A stretch of 64,000 nucleotides of DNA from an uncultured Collinsella sp. (GCA_902493895.1 CABUQW010000006.1:1-64000); one strand, 5' to 3'; positions 17,136 to 26,238 are shown, counted from the first letter of the stretch. A program made the numbers and translations. Notes: generated from the letters alone by a model not told the origin.

Positions 17136-17181
17136 CAAACGCGCTCCCCAAGGGGAACCACGCTAGCTCACGAGCAGCGCG

Positions 17182-17655
17182 TTACTCCTGCCAGTAGGCG
17201 TCGGCAAGCAGCTTAAAGCAAATCTTCTTGACCGGCTGCGCGCCATCGCCCGGGAACTCGAGCGTGGGCATGTGGGGCTCGCCGGCAACGAACAGCGCGA
17301 ACTTGTCGTCGGCAAGATCGCCGGCGATCGAGGCGTCGGAATCGACCAGATCGTAGTCGTCCTTCTCGTCAAACTCCTGAACCAGCGTCAGGCTGCCCGT
17401 GGCGACCTTAAAGGCCTCGCGACCCTCGACGTCAATCTGCAGGTCGTGATAGCGCTGATGCGTCTCATAGTGGGCCTCAGCCTCGGGACGCGTCGTGGGA
17501 GCCATGACGTTCGCAAAGACCTTGTCGCCCAGAATCGGATGGCTGCCGACCTCGAGCTTCGCCGGATCGTTCTCCTCGAGCCAATCGATCAGCACGTCGA
17601 GGCCCTTGAGCATTCCGCGGTACTCCTCGATATCGCCCAATGCACCGTAAATCAT
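17182..17655 (-). CDS. YhcH/YjgK/YiaL-family protein (cupin-like sugar anomerase)
   Basis: 157 residues, normal for the family. Typical segments are MIYGALGDIEEYRGM, HYETHQRYHDLQIDVEGRE and the acidic metal-site region EPHMPTLEFPG near the end. Family members act on sialic acids or other sugars as anomerases or isomerases, usually beside amino-sugar genes. It follows the second nagA copy by 32 bases and is probably cotranscribed with it. Confidence 0.9.
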   Translation of the reverse strand: MIYGALGDIEEYRGMLKGLDVLIDWLEENDPAKLEVGSHPILGDKVFANVMAPTTRPEAEAHYETHQRYHDLQIDVEGREAFKVATGSLTLVQEFDEKDDYDLVDSDASIAGDLADDKFALFVAGEPHMPTLEFPGDGAQPVKKICFKLLADAYWQE

Positions 17656-17687
17656 CTAAATCCCCTTTCGGATCGCTTCTTTGGCAG

Positions 17688-18857
17688 CTACTCGGTAAAC
17701 GCGTTACCGACGCTGTTGCCGCCCACATACGTCTCGACCAGGGTGAGGTCGGGATTGAACACGACAAAGTCGGCATCGCGGCCAGGCATAATGCTGCCAC
17801 ATTTATCCTCGATGTGCGCGGAGCGCGCGGGCACCTCGGTCGCCATGCGAATGGCGATATCGGCGCTCGCAAGACCCCAGTCGACGATGTTCTTGACGCC
17901 CTGCGCGAGCGTGAGCACCGAGCCGGCGATAGCAGAGCCATCGGCAAGCCAGCAAAGGTTGTCCTTCATGATGACGTCCATGCCGCCGCTGGTGTACTTG
18001 CCCTCGGGCATGCCGCCGCAGCCCAGGCAGTCCGTGATCAGCACTGTGTGCTGCCAGCCCTTTGCCCGCAGCAGCGCCTTGATGGCGGCGGGGTTCACAT
18101 GCTTGCCATCGCAGATAATCTCGGCATAGGTGTTGGGCGTGGCCATGGCGGCCCCGACGACACCGGGCTCACGGTGATGTAGACCGCGCTGGCCGTTATA
18201 GGTATGCGTAAAGCAGCTGGCGCCAGCATTGATAGCGGAGGCGCACTCATCATAGGTGGCATCGGAGTGGCCAATGCAGGTCACAACGCCCTTTGCGCTC
18301 AGAGCCGCGGCGTAAGCGGCGGCGCCGTCACGCTCGGCCGCCATGGCGCTCTTGACGATACGACCACCGGCGGCCTCCTGCCACTCGTCAAAAATTTCCT
18401 CGGACGGGTCAATCAGATAAGCAGGGTTCTGGGCGCCCACGTGCTTCATGGTAAAGAACGGGCCCTCCAGGTAGATGCCCTGAATACGGGCACCGCAGAA
18501 CTCGGGGCCACGTTCTTCGTCCGCCTGTGCAATGGCGGCGCAGGCGTTCTTAATCTGCTCCACGCCGTCGGTAAAGGTCGTAGGCAGCCAACTGGTGGTG
18601 CCGCGGCGGGCGAGCTCGGTCGAGCTGATGTTGATGCCCTCGGCATCGTTATCGGTCGTGGCATGGTTATAGAAGCCATGAATATGGGTGTCCACCATGC
18701 CCGGCGCAATCCATGTACCCGAATAATCCTTGATCTCGCAAGCGGGCTCATCGACCTGCCAAGCGCCAAAGACGCCGTCTTCGACCATGAGGTAGCCGCC
18801 CAGCTGCGGCCCAGCCGGCAAAAAGAACTTGTCGGCCTTGATAGCATACGTGCTCAT
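17688..18857 (-). CDS. nagA: N-acetylglucosamine/galactosamine-6-phosphate deacetylase, copy 2
   Basis: 389 residues, identical to copy 1 at 369 positions, with the same metal and catalytic motifs (GMVDTHIHG, YLEGPFF, GHSDAT, ITDCLG). The DNA also matches closely, so the duplication is recent. GGGAGC precedes the ATG at 18857. This copy is paired with YhcH downstream and a second GntR regulator upstream, rather than with agaS. One copy may serve GlcNAc-6-P or sialic-acid breakdown and the other GalNAc-6-P; this is inference, since catalytic residues are the same. Confidence 0.92.
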   Translation of the reverse strand: MSTYAIKADKFFLPAGPQLGGYLMVEDGVFGAWQVDEPACEIKDYSGTWIAPGMVDTHIHGFYNHATTDNDAEGINISSTELARRGTTSWLPTTFTDGVEQIKNACAAIAQADEERGPEFCGARIQGIYLEGPFFTMKHVGAQNPAYLIDPSEEIFDEWQEAAGGRIVKSAMAAERDGAAAYAAALSAKGVVTCIGHSDATYDECASAINAGASCFTHTYNGQRGLHHREPGVVGAAMATPNTYAEIICDGKHVNPAAIKALLRAKGWQHTVLITDCLGCGGMPEGKYTSGGMDVIMKDNLCWLADGSAIAGSVLTLAQGVKNIVDWGLASADIAIRMATEVPARSAHIEDKCGSIMPGRDADFVVFNPDLTLVETYVGGNSVGNAFTE

Positions 18858-19000
18858 CTATGCTCCCGTACCCGCAGTGTGTTTAAGGGCGGGTCAAAAA
18901 CCACTGCATTGTTAATTTGAGCGATTGTTCATTGCCTTCTACCGCTCGGCACACTTTGCACCCGTCGCAAAACACGCCAAGCCGTTTATACCCAATAACT

Positions 19001-19732
19001 CTAGATGGCGCGGTTGTGGTAGACCTTGTACTTAAACTGGTCGGCGCGCGCAACCGAACGCGTATACTCGATAATCTCGTTGCTCATGTCATAGGTGGTA
19101 CGAATCAAATCCAAGACCGGCGCACCTTCGGCAATCTCGAGCAGACGTGCATCGGAATGGCGGGCGATACTCGCATAGAACTCCTCCTCGGCCAGTCGAA
19201 CTTTCTCGTGATAGTCCTGCTCGATCATGTCGTACAGCGATTTGTTCTCAATCATGGGACGCTTAAGCGCAAAGAATTTGCGGCTTGGCAGATACGTGCA
19301 CTCAATCATCAGTGGCACGCCGTCGGCAATGCGCAGGCGCTTGATCTTGTACAGACGCTCGCCCAGACGCGCGTTCATCTCTACGGCAATATTCTTGTCA
19401 GCTTCGACCTCGGTAAACTCAAGAATCGTCGTCTTGGGCACACGGCCGATCGCCTTCATCTGCTCGGTAAAGCTATAGGTCTGCGTGAGGTTTGCCGTCT
19501 GCAGAGAGCGGTCGCACACCATGGTTCCGCGGCCGCGCTGACGGACCACCAAACCCAAGCGCTCAAGCTCCTGCAGGGCAAGGCGAACCGTCGTACGCGA
19601 AAGCCCGTAGCGTTCCGACAGATCGCGCTCGGACGGCAAATAGTCGCCGGGTCGAAGCTCGTGATCGATCTTATCGGTCAGCAAATCGACGAGCTGATCG
19701 TACAGAGGTTGTTTGCGCGCTCCCATTGCCAT
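19001..19732 (-). CDS. GntR/UTRA regulator, copy 2
   Basis: 243 residues. Winged helix (KQPLYDQLVDLLTDKIDHELRPGDYLPSERDLSERYGLSRTTVRLALQELERLGLVV) and UTRA domain ending ARADQFKYKVYHNRAI. It is a clear paralogue of the regulator at 9651 through the whole length. ATG 19732 with AGG 7 bases upstream is preferred; ATG 19726 is possible. It sits 143 bases upstream of nagA copy 2 on the same strand and probably controls it. Confidence 0.9.
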   Translation of the reverse strand: MAMGARKQPLYDQLVDLLTDKIDHELRPGDYLPSERDLSERYGLSRTTVRLALQELERLGLVVRQRGRGTMVCDRSLQTANLTQTYSFTEQMKAIGRVPKTTILEFTEVEADKNIAVEMNARLGERLYKIKRLRIADGVPLMIECTYLPSRKFFALKRPMIENKSLYDMIEQDYHEKVRLAEEEFYASIARHSDARLLEIAEGAPVLDLIRTTYDMSNEIIEYTRSVARADQFKYKVYHNRAI

Positions 19733-19886
19733 AATGATACCTGCCGGATAAATGACTCGAAATTGGTTGTAACCAGACACCACGTACTATAGCAGTTTTA
19801 ATAGAATAACAGCAGGTCAACCCATATATTTCAATTTTTACGAGTAGATAAGCTTTACACTGTAATACCAATCTCTCCCGCAACGC

Positions 19887-19923
19887 AAAAAGCCCGTTAG
19901 AACGATGTCCGTTCTAACGGGCT
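19887..19923 (-). terminator. terminator after the SurA-like membrane protein gene
   Basis: AAGCCCGTTAGAACG pairs perfectly with CGTTCTAACGGGCTT and is followed by TTTTTGCG on the minus strand. It lies 43 bases after the stop codon. Confidence 0.9.
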
Positions 19924-19966
19924 TAATCAGATATACCGGCTTCGCACTCGGAAGCTCAGGCGAACC

Positions 19967-21046
19967 TTATGCAAACAGGCCGTAGATGCTGATGTTGGCC
20001 TTGGCGTACAGGCCGTTGGCATACCCGGTCCACTTGGAGCTGGCGCTGGAGGCCTGCGAAGAATACTGCTGATAGGCGGTGTAGTAGGCGGTCATGGCCT
20101 GCTTATAGGTTGCGCTATCGGCGGTAAAGGAATCGTTGGCGAAGGCCTTAGCGTAGGTGCTGTTCTCGTCCTTCCAGGTGCCCTTCTCGCTATCCCACTC
20201 GTCACCGGCAAGGTTGATGATGTAGTCGGCATAATCCTTGCTCGCGGTGTCCTCGTTGCCGTCGGAAGGCTCGGTTGGAGCGGTCGGCATACTCGCACTA
20301 TCGCCCGCCTTCTTCTTGTAGAGCTTCTGCAGCGTCGCGGACTGGCGGACAATCTGCTTGGCCTGGTCCTTGGACACGCCATACTGCTTGGCCATGGTCT
20401 TGTAGTCGGAGGTGCCGATAGAATCCTCGGCGTACTTCTTCATCTCCTTAGAAGAGACGGTAATGCCCTCGTCCTCGGCTGCATCGAGCAAAATCTTGTT
20501 GCGCACATAGGACAGGATGACGTCGGCGGACGGAGCGGTGTAATTGCCATCGCTATTCTTGACTTTATCGAGGCTGTACTGGCTCTCGATGGCCTCGCGC
20601 GCGGTGATATCGCTCTTCTTGCCGTTGTAGCTATAGCTTGCCACGGTCGAATCGAGCTGGTCCTCGGTGAGGGTAGCCGAGCCGACGCCCTTGCCGCCAA
20701 AACCACCGTTGCCGATAAAGAAACCGACCACAGCGGCAATCACGATGGCGACCACAAAGGCGGCAATCATCGTCTTCTTGTGCTTGGATGCATGGTCATC
20801 CACGTCGCAGTCGTCATCGTCCTGCTCTTCGGGCATGAGGTTCTCGTCGGCGGCGTCCGCGGCGATCTTTGCCTCCAGGCGAGCGTCCTCCTCCTCGGCG
20901 GTCGTGCCGGCGGCAATATGTTCGGCAGACGTGCCGGCGACCAGATCGATCTTCTCGTCCTCATCACCGTCGGGGCCTTCGCCGCGCTCGATGATCTGGA
21001 TGCCGTCGATCTCGTCCTTCTCGTCCTTCTTTTGAATCAGACCCAT
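19967..21046 (-). CDS. single-pass membrane protein with extracytoplasmic SurA-N-like domain
   Basis: 359 residues. Residues 1-88 are acidic and probably disordered (EEQDDDDCDVDDHASKHKK), residues about 91-112 are a transmembrane helix (TMIAAFVVAIVIAAVVGFFIG), and the rest lies outside. The outer part is helical with a chaperone-like pattern (ATLTEDQLDSTVASYSYNGKKSDITAREAIESQY, VILSYVRNKILLDAAEDEGITVSSKEMKKYAED) resembling the N-terminal domain of SurA/PrsA foldases, but no PPIase domain is seen. AAGGAG precedes ATG 21046. A role in secreted-protein folding is inference. Confidence 0.7.
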   Translation of the reverse strand: MGLIQKKDEKDEIDGIQIIERGEGPDGDEDEKIDLVAGTSAEHIAAGTTAEEEDARLEAKIAADAADENLMPEEQDDDDCDVDDHASKHKKTMIAAFVVAIVIAAVVGFFIGNGGFGGKGVGSATLTEDQLDSTVASYSYNGKKSDITAREAIESQYSLDKVKNSDGNYTAPSADVILSYVRNKILLDAAEDEGITVSSKEMKKYAEDSIGTSDYKTMAKQYGVSKDQAKQIVRQSATLQKLYKKKAGDSASMPTAPTEPSDGNEDTASKDYADYIINLAGDEWDSEKGTWKDENSTYAKAFANDSFTADSATYKQAMTAYYTAYQQYSSQASSASSKWTGYANGLYAKANISIYGLFA

Positions 21047-21172
21047 AGTCAGCTACTCCTTATTGGGAACACAATCCCTAACAGAATACGCCCGACGAGG
21101 CGCCGGGCATATTGATTCTTAGGTTATACGCAAACACTTAAGTACTATTTAGGCGTTTGCAGCCTGCATGCT

Positions 21173-22258
21173 TTAGGCCAGGTGCTCAATAACGGCATCG
21201 GCGAAGGCCTGCGTACCCACCGCACCCTCGACGGAACCGGTCTGGGCACGACGTACGTCGCCGGTAACCTGCTTACCCTCGTCGAGCGTGGCGGACACGG
21301 CGGCGCGGATACGATTGGCAGCATCGTTCTCGCCCAGATGATCGAGCATCATAGCCGCAGACAAAATCTCGGCCGTGGGGTTGGCGATATCCTGACCAGC
21401 GATATCGGGCGCGGAGCCGTGCGTTGCCTCGAAGATGGCGCAGTCGGCACCGATGTTGGAGCCGGGGGCCATACCCAGGCCACCCACCAAGCCAGCGCAC
21501 AGGTCGCTCACAATGTCACCGTACAGATTGGGCAGCACCAGGACATCGAAGTCGTCGGGGTTCTGGACCAGGCCCATGCAGGTGGCGTCGACGATCTTGT
21601 CGTTGAACTCGATATCGGGATAGTTGGCGGCCACCTCGCGCGCCACGCGCAGGAACAGGCCGTCGGTCGCCTTCATGATGTTGGCCTTGTGCACGGCCGT
21701 CACCTTTTTGCGGCCGCAGCGGCGGGCGTACTCAAAGGCATACTCCACAATACGGCGGCTCTTGGCAATAGAGATCGGCTTGATCGAAATCGCGGAATCG
21801 GCGGCGAAGGTCTTTTGGCCCGAACGCTCGACGAGCTGCGAGAGCTCCTCGACCTCGGCAGCGCCCTCATCAAACTCGATGCCGGCGTAGAGGTCCTCGG
21901 TGTTCTCGCGCACGATGACCAGGTCGACGTCGCGGAAACGCGAGCCGTCGCCCGGCTGCGACAGACAGGGGCGCACGCAGGCGTACAGGTCAAAGTGCTT
22001 GCGCAGGGCCACGTTGACGCTGCGGAAGCCCGTGCCAACCGGTGTGGTGATGGGGCCCTTGATGGCAACCTTGGTCTCGGCGACCGCATCGAGCACATGC
22101 TGGGGCAGCGGCGTGCCAAACTCGTCCATGACGCCGGCGCCGGCCTCCTGGACGTTCCAGTTGATCTGGACACCGGTGGCCTCGACCACGCAGCGCATGG
22201 CCTGCGTAATCTCGGGACCGATACCGTCGCCGGGAATCAGGACTACATCGTGCGCCAT
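21173..22258 (-). CDS. isocitrate/isopropylmalate dehydrogenase family, probably NAD-dependent isocitrate dehydrogenase
   Basis: 361 residues. Oxidative decarboxylation of a 2R-3-hydroxy acid is expected. Signature segments: [12 protein letters not shown] (6-17), [24 protein letters not shown], and the metal/nucleotide-binding region [29 protein letters not shown] with [29 protein letters not shown]. The [11 protein letters not shown] form points to isocitrate or homoisocitrate rather than isopropylmalate, but specificity is not certain. It is the last gene of a four-gene operon and starts 6 bases after the previous stop. Confidence 0.85.
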   Translation of the reverse strand: MAHDVVLIPGDGIGPEITQAMRCVVEATGVQINWNVQEAGAGVMDEFGTPLPQHVLDAVAETKVAIKGPITTPVGTGFRSVNVALRKHFDLYACVRPCLSQPGDGSRFRDVDLVIVRENTEDLYAGIEFDEGAAEVEELSQLVERSGQKTFAADSAISIKPISIAKSRRIVEYAFEYARRCGRKKVTAVHKANIMKATDGLFLRVAREVAANYPDIEFNDKIVDATCMGLVQNPDDFDVLVLPNLYGDIVSDLCAGLVGGLGMAPGSNIGADCAIFEATHGSAPDIAGQDIANPTAEILSAAMMLDHLGENDAANRIRAAVSATLDEGKQVTGDVRRAQTGSVEGAVGTQAFADAVIEHLA

Positions 22259-22264
22259 AATCTG

Positions 22265-22963
22265 TTACTCCTCGTCTTCGGCGTCGTCGGATTTTTTAAC
22301 GCTAGCACGCTTCTTCTTTTTGGAGAGATCCAGGCCAAAACGTTTAACAAGCATTTCGCAGATCTCGCTCGAACGGGCCTTGAGATAGCTGCCCTTGCCG
22401 TTCTCGGCGTCGAACTTAAGGCGCAGTGCGAGCTTCTCGGCAACCTCGGCGTCGATCTCGCCCTGGCCGAACTCGTACAGGCAACCGAGCATGTCGCGAT
22501 ACTCGAGGTCGCCGTGGTAGCACTGGATGGCCTCGTCCAGGATCGGCCAAGCCTCGCGCGACCGCTCGACGCCCGTGGCTCCCCACACGCACAGCAGGCG
22601 GAAGGCGGCGTAGCGCAGCGTGGAGGAAATCTCGTCGAACAGCGCGGTCTCGGCGCCCTCGAAGGCATCGCCCAGCTGCTCGGGGCAGGTAGTGGCGAGC
22701 GCCGCCAGGGCATCGAGGGCCTCCCAGCGGGTCTGAGCCTCGGGGCGGTCGAGCGCCTCGATCAGCGCGGGCGCGCAGGGCACGACGCGCTGGGGATCGC
22801 GCTCAGCAAGCAGATGCAGCACGCGGGCGGCAAACTGGCGGATGCGGCGCGTGGGACAGCCAAGCTCTTGGACCAGGCGGTCGACGGCGTTCTCGTTCTC
22901 CTCTGCCAGCTGAAGCTGTGCCAGCTCCTCGTCGGTGAGCTGTTCGTCTTTATTTTCTGCCAT
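22265..22963 (-). CDS. HEAT/ARM-like helical repeat protein, function unknown
   Basis: 232 residues, all helical, with repeated helix pairs (TRRIRQFAARVLHLLAERDPQRVVPCAPALIEAL, AQTRWEALDALAALATTCPEQLGDAF, STLRYAAFRLLCVWG) suggesting HEAT-type repeats, and a highly charged C-terminal tail (KKKKRASVKKSDDAEDEE). No signal peptide or membrane helix. It lies between a membrane protein gene and the isocitrate dehydrogenase gene in one operon. Probably a binding scaffold; partner unknown. Confidence 0.75.
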   Translation of the reverse strand: MAENKDEQLTDEELAQLQLAEENENAVDRLVQELGCPTRRIRQFAARVLHLLAERDPQRVVPCAPALIEALDRPEAQTRWEALDALAALATTCPEQLGDAFEGAETALFDEISSTLRYAAFRLLCVWGATGVERSREAWPILDEAIQCYHGDLEYRDMLGCLYEFGQGEIDAEVAEKLALRLKFDAENGKGSYLKARSSEICEMLVKRFGLDLSKKKKRASVKKSDDAEDEE

Positions 22964-22978
22964 AGTTACCTCTTCTAT

Positions 22979-23407
22979 TTATTTCTTGGCGTGCTTGCCA
23001 GCACCCTTGCTGTCATCGGTGACCGAGATGAGCTGTCGGTCGGAAGCGCCATTGTGGCGTGCGCGACGGCGGTCCTCGGCGTCGCCCGCATCGGCGGCGG
23101 CGCGATGGGCCTTGTTGACATTAAAGACCTCGTCGTGCTTGCGCCACGGGCCGACGGATTCGCCAAAGCTCATCTTAAGGCCGGCGATAAAGCCGCCGAG
23201 CCAGCCGATCGGCGCAAACTGCACCAGCGGGAACAGCGAGAACACCCAGGTCAGCAGGACGACTGCCGCCGCTCCCGCAAAGTTGGCAATCCAGTAGTCG
23301 CGCTTGGTGATGACGCGCTTTTCGCACGCCCACTGGCCGCACAAAAAGCCAATGTAGATCGCAAAGAGAAAGAGCACCAGCGCAAGTACCACGAACGTCC
23401 AGCTCAT
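22979..23407 (-). CDS. small membrane protein, function unknown
   Basis: 142 residues with three likely membrane segments (SWTFVVLALVLFLFAIYIGFL, IANFAGAAAVVLLTWVFSLF, QFAPIGWLGGFIAGL) and a hydrophilic, basic C-terminal third. ATG 23407 with GGGGAGT upstream is preferred to the longer frame from 23443, which would overlap the previous gene. It begins 5 bases after the dehydrogenase stop codon, so it is translated in the same operon. No known family recognised. Confidence 0.75.
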   Translation of the reverse strand: MSWTFVVLALVLFLFAIYIGFLCGQWACEKRVITKRDYWIANFAGAAAVVLLTWVFSLFPLVQFAPIGWLGGFIAGLKMSFGESVGPWRKHDEVFNVNKAHRAAADAGDAEDRRRARHNGASDRQLISVTDDSKGAGKHAKK

Positions 23408-23412
23408 GGGCG

Positions 23413-24528
23413 CTACTCCCCGTGATGGTGGCCGCAGCAGCACTCGTGGCCGTCGTCATGGCCGTGGCCGCCGCAGCACTCGTGGTCCTCGCCGTGATGG
23501 TGGCCACAACCGCACTCGTGGTCCTCGCCGTGATGGTGGCCACAACCGCACTCGTGGTCGTCGCCATGTTCGCCGCAACCGCAGCCTTCCTCGTGGGCAC
23601 CGTGCTCCTCGGGACGATACTGCGACCAGTCCAGACCGGCGGCGATGGCGTCGGCCTCCTCCTTGTAGAGGACCGTGATGGCCTGGGTGCCCAGCTTGGC
23701 ACCACCGATGGCGTCGAGCATGTCGTAGAGCGTAAAGGCGACATCGGCGCCGGGCAGCGCGAGCTCGCGGTCATCGGCGTAGGCGAGCGCCAGACGCAGG
23801 TCCTTAATGAAATGCTCGACCATAAAGCCGGGCTTGTAGTCGCCGTCGAGCGCCTTGGGAGCCAGGCTCTCCATGGCGCCGGACTTGCCGGTACCGCCCA
23901 GGATCATCTGGCGGGTCTTCTCCAGGTCAAGGCCGCTCAGCTCGGCAAATGCCATGGCGTCTGCCATGCCGACCATGCAGGCGCCCAGCGACACCTGGTT
24001 GGCGAGTTTGGCAGCCTGGCCCTTGCCGGCGCCGTCGAAGCAGCAGATGTTGGCCGCAAAGGTGGCAAGGATGTCGCGGACCGGCGCGATGTCGTTCTCG
24101 GTAGCGCCCACGATAGCCGTGAGCGTACCGGCGATAGCGCCCGACTCGCCGCCGGTGACGGGGCAGTCAAACGCCATGCGACCAGAAACCTGGGCGGCCT
24201 CGGCAATGTCACGGGCGAGCTCGGGCGAGCTCGTGGTGAGGTCGATCAAGACCGCACCCGGCTTAGTGCACGCGAGCAGGCCGTCGCCCGCCAGGTAGAG
24301 TTCCTCGACCTCGGAGGGATAGCCCACCATGGTAAAGACGACATCGGCATGCGCCACGGCCTCGGCCGGCGTATCGGCCCAGACGGCACCGCGCTCGATA
24401 AGCGCTGCGGCCTTGGACTTGGTGCGGTTGTTGACCGTGACGGGATAGCCGGCGTCCAGGATGTGGCCGGCGATGGGGGCACCCATGATTCCGGTGCCGA
24501 TGAATGCGACGGAGAGCTTGTTTGCCAT
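23413..24528 (-). CDS. NAD(P)-dependent beta-hydroxyacid dehydrogenase (GarR/HIBADH type) with His/Cys-rich tail
   Basis: 371 residues. Residues 1-300 are a normal beta-hydroxyacid dehydrogenase: Rossmann motif FIGTGIMGAPIAGHIL, substrate motif DCPVTGGESGA, catalytic-lysine motif GKGQAAKLANQ. Residues about 309-371 are an added tail with 18 His and 11 Cys in 63 residues, built from HECGCGHHHGED-type units; the DNA shows two exact 36-bp direct repeats at 23476-23511 and 23512-23547. Such a tail should bind zinc, nickel or copper ions. The reaction may be tartronate semialdehyde or 3-hydroxyisobutyrate reduction; substrate unknown. First gene of the four-gene operon. Confidence 0.88.
   Translation of the reverse strand: MANKLSVAFIGTGIMGAPIAGHILDAGYPVTVNNRTKSKAAALIERGAVWADTPAEAVAHADVVFTMVGYPSEVEELYLAGDGLLACTKPGAVLIDLTTSSPELARDIAEAAQVSGRMAFDCPVTGGESGAIAGTLTAIVGATENDIAPVRDILATFAANICCFDGAGKGQAAKLANQVSLGACMVGMADAMAFAELSGLDLEKTRQMILGGTGKSGAMESLAPKALDGDYKPGFMVEHFIKDLRLALAYADDRELALPGADVAFTLYDMLDAIGGAKLGTQAITVLYKEEADAIAAGLDWSQYRPEEHGAHEEGCGCGEHGDDHECGCGHHHGEDHECGCGHHHGEDHECCGGHGHDDGHECCCGHHHGE
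23476..23547. repeat. tandem 36-bp direct repeat coding His/Cys units
   Basis: Two exact, adjacent 36-base copies inside the dehydrogenase gene, with degenerate copies on both sides. Each encodes one 12-residue metal-binding unit. Such repeats can change number by slippage. Confidence 0.85.
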
Positions 24529-24620
24529 GAAACCTTTCCTTTTGGGTTGGGTGTTGTTACCAGGTTGAATACTCAGCGCCAGCGCTTGAGCTGCGGGGCG
24601 CCCGTGGTAGTAGCGCCTGT

Positions 24621-25574
24621 CTACTCACCGCGCACACGGCGCGCGATGCGGTCGGAAAGCGAGGCTTTCTCGGCGCGGTTCTTGCCCCAAAATGCGCAGG
24701 CCACCATGCCGGGCCCCACGTGCGAGCCGATGGTAGGACCGACGGAACTACGGATAATCGTGGCGTCGGCGCAGCCTTCCTCCTTGCGGATGGCGGCCTC
24801 GAGCCAGTCACCGTCCTTCTCGGCATCGGCAGTCATAATAGCGATGGGCATGGTGCGATCGGGCACGTAGTTCTCGCGGAACGACTTGAGGATGGACTTG
24901 AGCGCCTTCTTGCGGCCGCGGTTGACGCCGATCAGCGACAGCGAGCCGGCAAGGTCGTAGGAGAGCTCGGGCTTGACATCGAGCTTTGCCGTGAGCTGCG
25001 CCGCCGCGGGCGGAATGCGGCCGCCGGCGGCCAGTGCGTCAAAGCTCTCAAGCGTAAAGTAGCCGTGCACGTAGGTCTTGGCCTCATTTGCCCAATCGAC
25101 CAGCTGCTTGGCGGTGAGTCCCGCCGAGCGCTGGCGCACGGCCTCGAGCGCCAGGAGCTCGCCGGTCGCGCAGGGTAGGGCGTTGTCGACCACGTAGAGC
25201 TCAAAGTTGGGATACTCGGCGCGCACGGCATCTGCTGCCTGGCACGCGGAGTTGTAGCTCGACGACAGCGCCGAGGTAAAGCACAGGTAGACCGTGGGCG
25301 TGCCCTCTTTGGCGCACTCGGTAAAGAACTCGATATAGCGACCGAGCGACACAGCCGAGGTGGACACGCGGGCACCGGCGCGCATGCGGTCGTAGAACTC
25401 CTTAGGGCTCATGCTCGACCAGATGTCGTCCGTGCGCTCCTCGCCATCGATAATGAAGGGGAAACCCAGGATATCGACATCGAGGTTCACGGCGACCTCG
25501 GGGCTAAAGTCGCAGCAGGTATCGACGACGATGCGGCAACGGTCCGAATGACCGGCGGATGCGGCCTTGTCCAT
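24621..25574 (-). CDS. DegV-family fatty-acid-binding protein
   Basis: 317 residues. DegV proteins bind fatty acids, often feeding fatty acid kinase. Family segments: CRIVVDTCCDFSPEVA, VSTSAVSLGRYIEFF, YLCFTSALSSSYNSA, the conserved FDALAAGGRIP, and the C-terminal TIIRSSVGPTIGSHVGPGMVACAFWG. ATG 25574 follows AAGGAG; the frame also has a TTG one codon earlier. It lies 92 bases before the dehydrogenase operon and may be cotranscribed. Confidence 0.92.
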   Translation of the reverse strand: MDKAASAGHSDRCRIVVDTCCDFSPEVAVNLDVDILGFPFIIDGEERTDDIWSSMSPKEFYDRMRAGARVSTSAVSLGRYIEFFTECAKEGTPTVYLCFTSALSSSYNSACQAADAVRAEYPNFELYVVDNALPCATGELLALEAVRQRSAGLTAKQLVDWANEAKTYVHGYFTLESFDALAAGGRIPPAAAQLTAKLDVKPELSYDLAGSLSLIGVNRGRKKALKSILKSFRENYVPDRTMPIAIMTADAEKDGDWLEAAIRKEEGCADATIIRSSVGPTIGSHVGPGMVACAFWGKNRAEKASLSDRIARRVRGE

Positions 25575-25592
25575 CAAAGCGACTCCTTACGT

Positions 25593-25627
25593 AAAAAGGC
25601 GGCCACCCGCATGGGATGGCCGCCAGC
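25593..25627 (-). terminator. terminator after the ribosome hibernation factor gene
   Basis: On the minus strand GGCGGCCATCCC pairs with GGGTGGCCGCC and is followed by TTTTTACG. It sits between hpf and degV. Confidence 0.9.
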
Positions 25628-25653
25628 CGTTAACTCATGCAAGTTAACGTATT

Positions 25654-26238
25654 TTACTCGTCAAGTGTTTCGATACGGGGCTTGATGATGCCATATCCAC
25701 CATTCTTACGGTGATACACCACATTGATGAGACCGGTCGTCGCGTTCTCGAACACATAGAAGTCGTGACCGAGCAGATCGGTCTGCACCAGCGCCTGCTC
25801 CTCGGTCATCGGGGTGACATCGATGACCTTCTCGCGGACGAGCAGGTCGTCCTCCTCCTCGGGCAGCAGCAGGTCGGCCAGATCCTCGACGCGCTCGACC
25901 GGTACGACATCCGCGGCGCTGGCACCACCCTGGCGGTTGTCCACGACTTTGGTCTTAAACTTGCGCAGCTGGCGGGTGACCTTATCGGCAGAGAGATCGA
26001 TGGCGGCATACATATCTGCGCCGTGCTCGGCAACACGAATCACAGAACCGCGGGCACGAACCGTGACCTCGACAATTGCCGGGTTGGGGTTCGAGGGATT
26101 CTTCTCATAACGAAGCACAACGTCGACCGTCATGGGCTCGATATCGAAAACCTTGAGCGCCTCGCCGATCTTCTCATCCACATGCGCACGCAGAGCATCG
26201 GTTACCGTCGTCTTGCGTCCAGAAACCTTGATATCCAT
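25654..26238 (-). CDS. hpf: ribosome hibernation promoting factor, long form
   Basis: 194 residues. The N-terminal domain (MDIKVSGRKTTVTDALRAHVDEKIGEALKVF...YAAIDLSADKVTRQLRKFKTK) occupies the decoding region of the resting ribosome. The C-terminal domain (KVIDVTPMTEEQALVQTDLLGHDFYVFENATTGLINVVYHRKNGGYGIIKP) dimerises and yields 100S ribosomes. A charged linker joins them. ATG 26238 with TGGAG upstream is the family start; the frame is open to 26298. Monocistronic, with its own terminator. Confidence 0.95.
   Translation of the reverse strand: MDIKVSGRKTTVTDALRAHVDEKIGEALKVFDIEPMTVDVVLRYEKNPSNPNPAIVEVTVRARGSVIRVAEHGADMYAAIDLSADKVTRQLRKFKTKVVDNRQGGASAADVVPVERVEDLADLLLPEEEDDLLVREKVIDVTPMTEEQALVQTDLLGHDFYVFENATTGLINVVYHRKNGGYGIIKPRIETLDE

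Noticed and set aside
16910..18857. Genomic island integrated at tRNA-Thr
   Set aside because: No integrase and no repeat of the tRNA 3' end was noticed; the nagA similarity is better explained by gene duplication.
21182..23425. 747-residue plus-strand ORF
   Set aside because: Antisense to three genes of one operon (isocitrate dehydrogenase, HEAT-like protein, membrane protein); low-complexity His/Gly/Val composition typical of a reverse-frame shadow.
23476..23547. CRISPR-like or mobile repeat
   Set aside because: The 36-bp direct repeats are in frame inside the dehydrogenase gene and encode metal-binding units.
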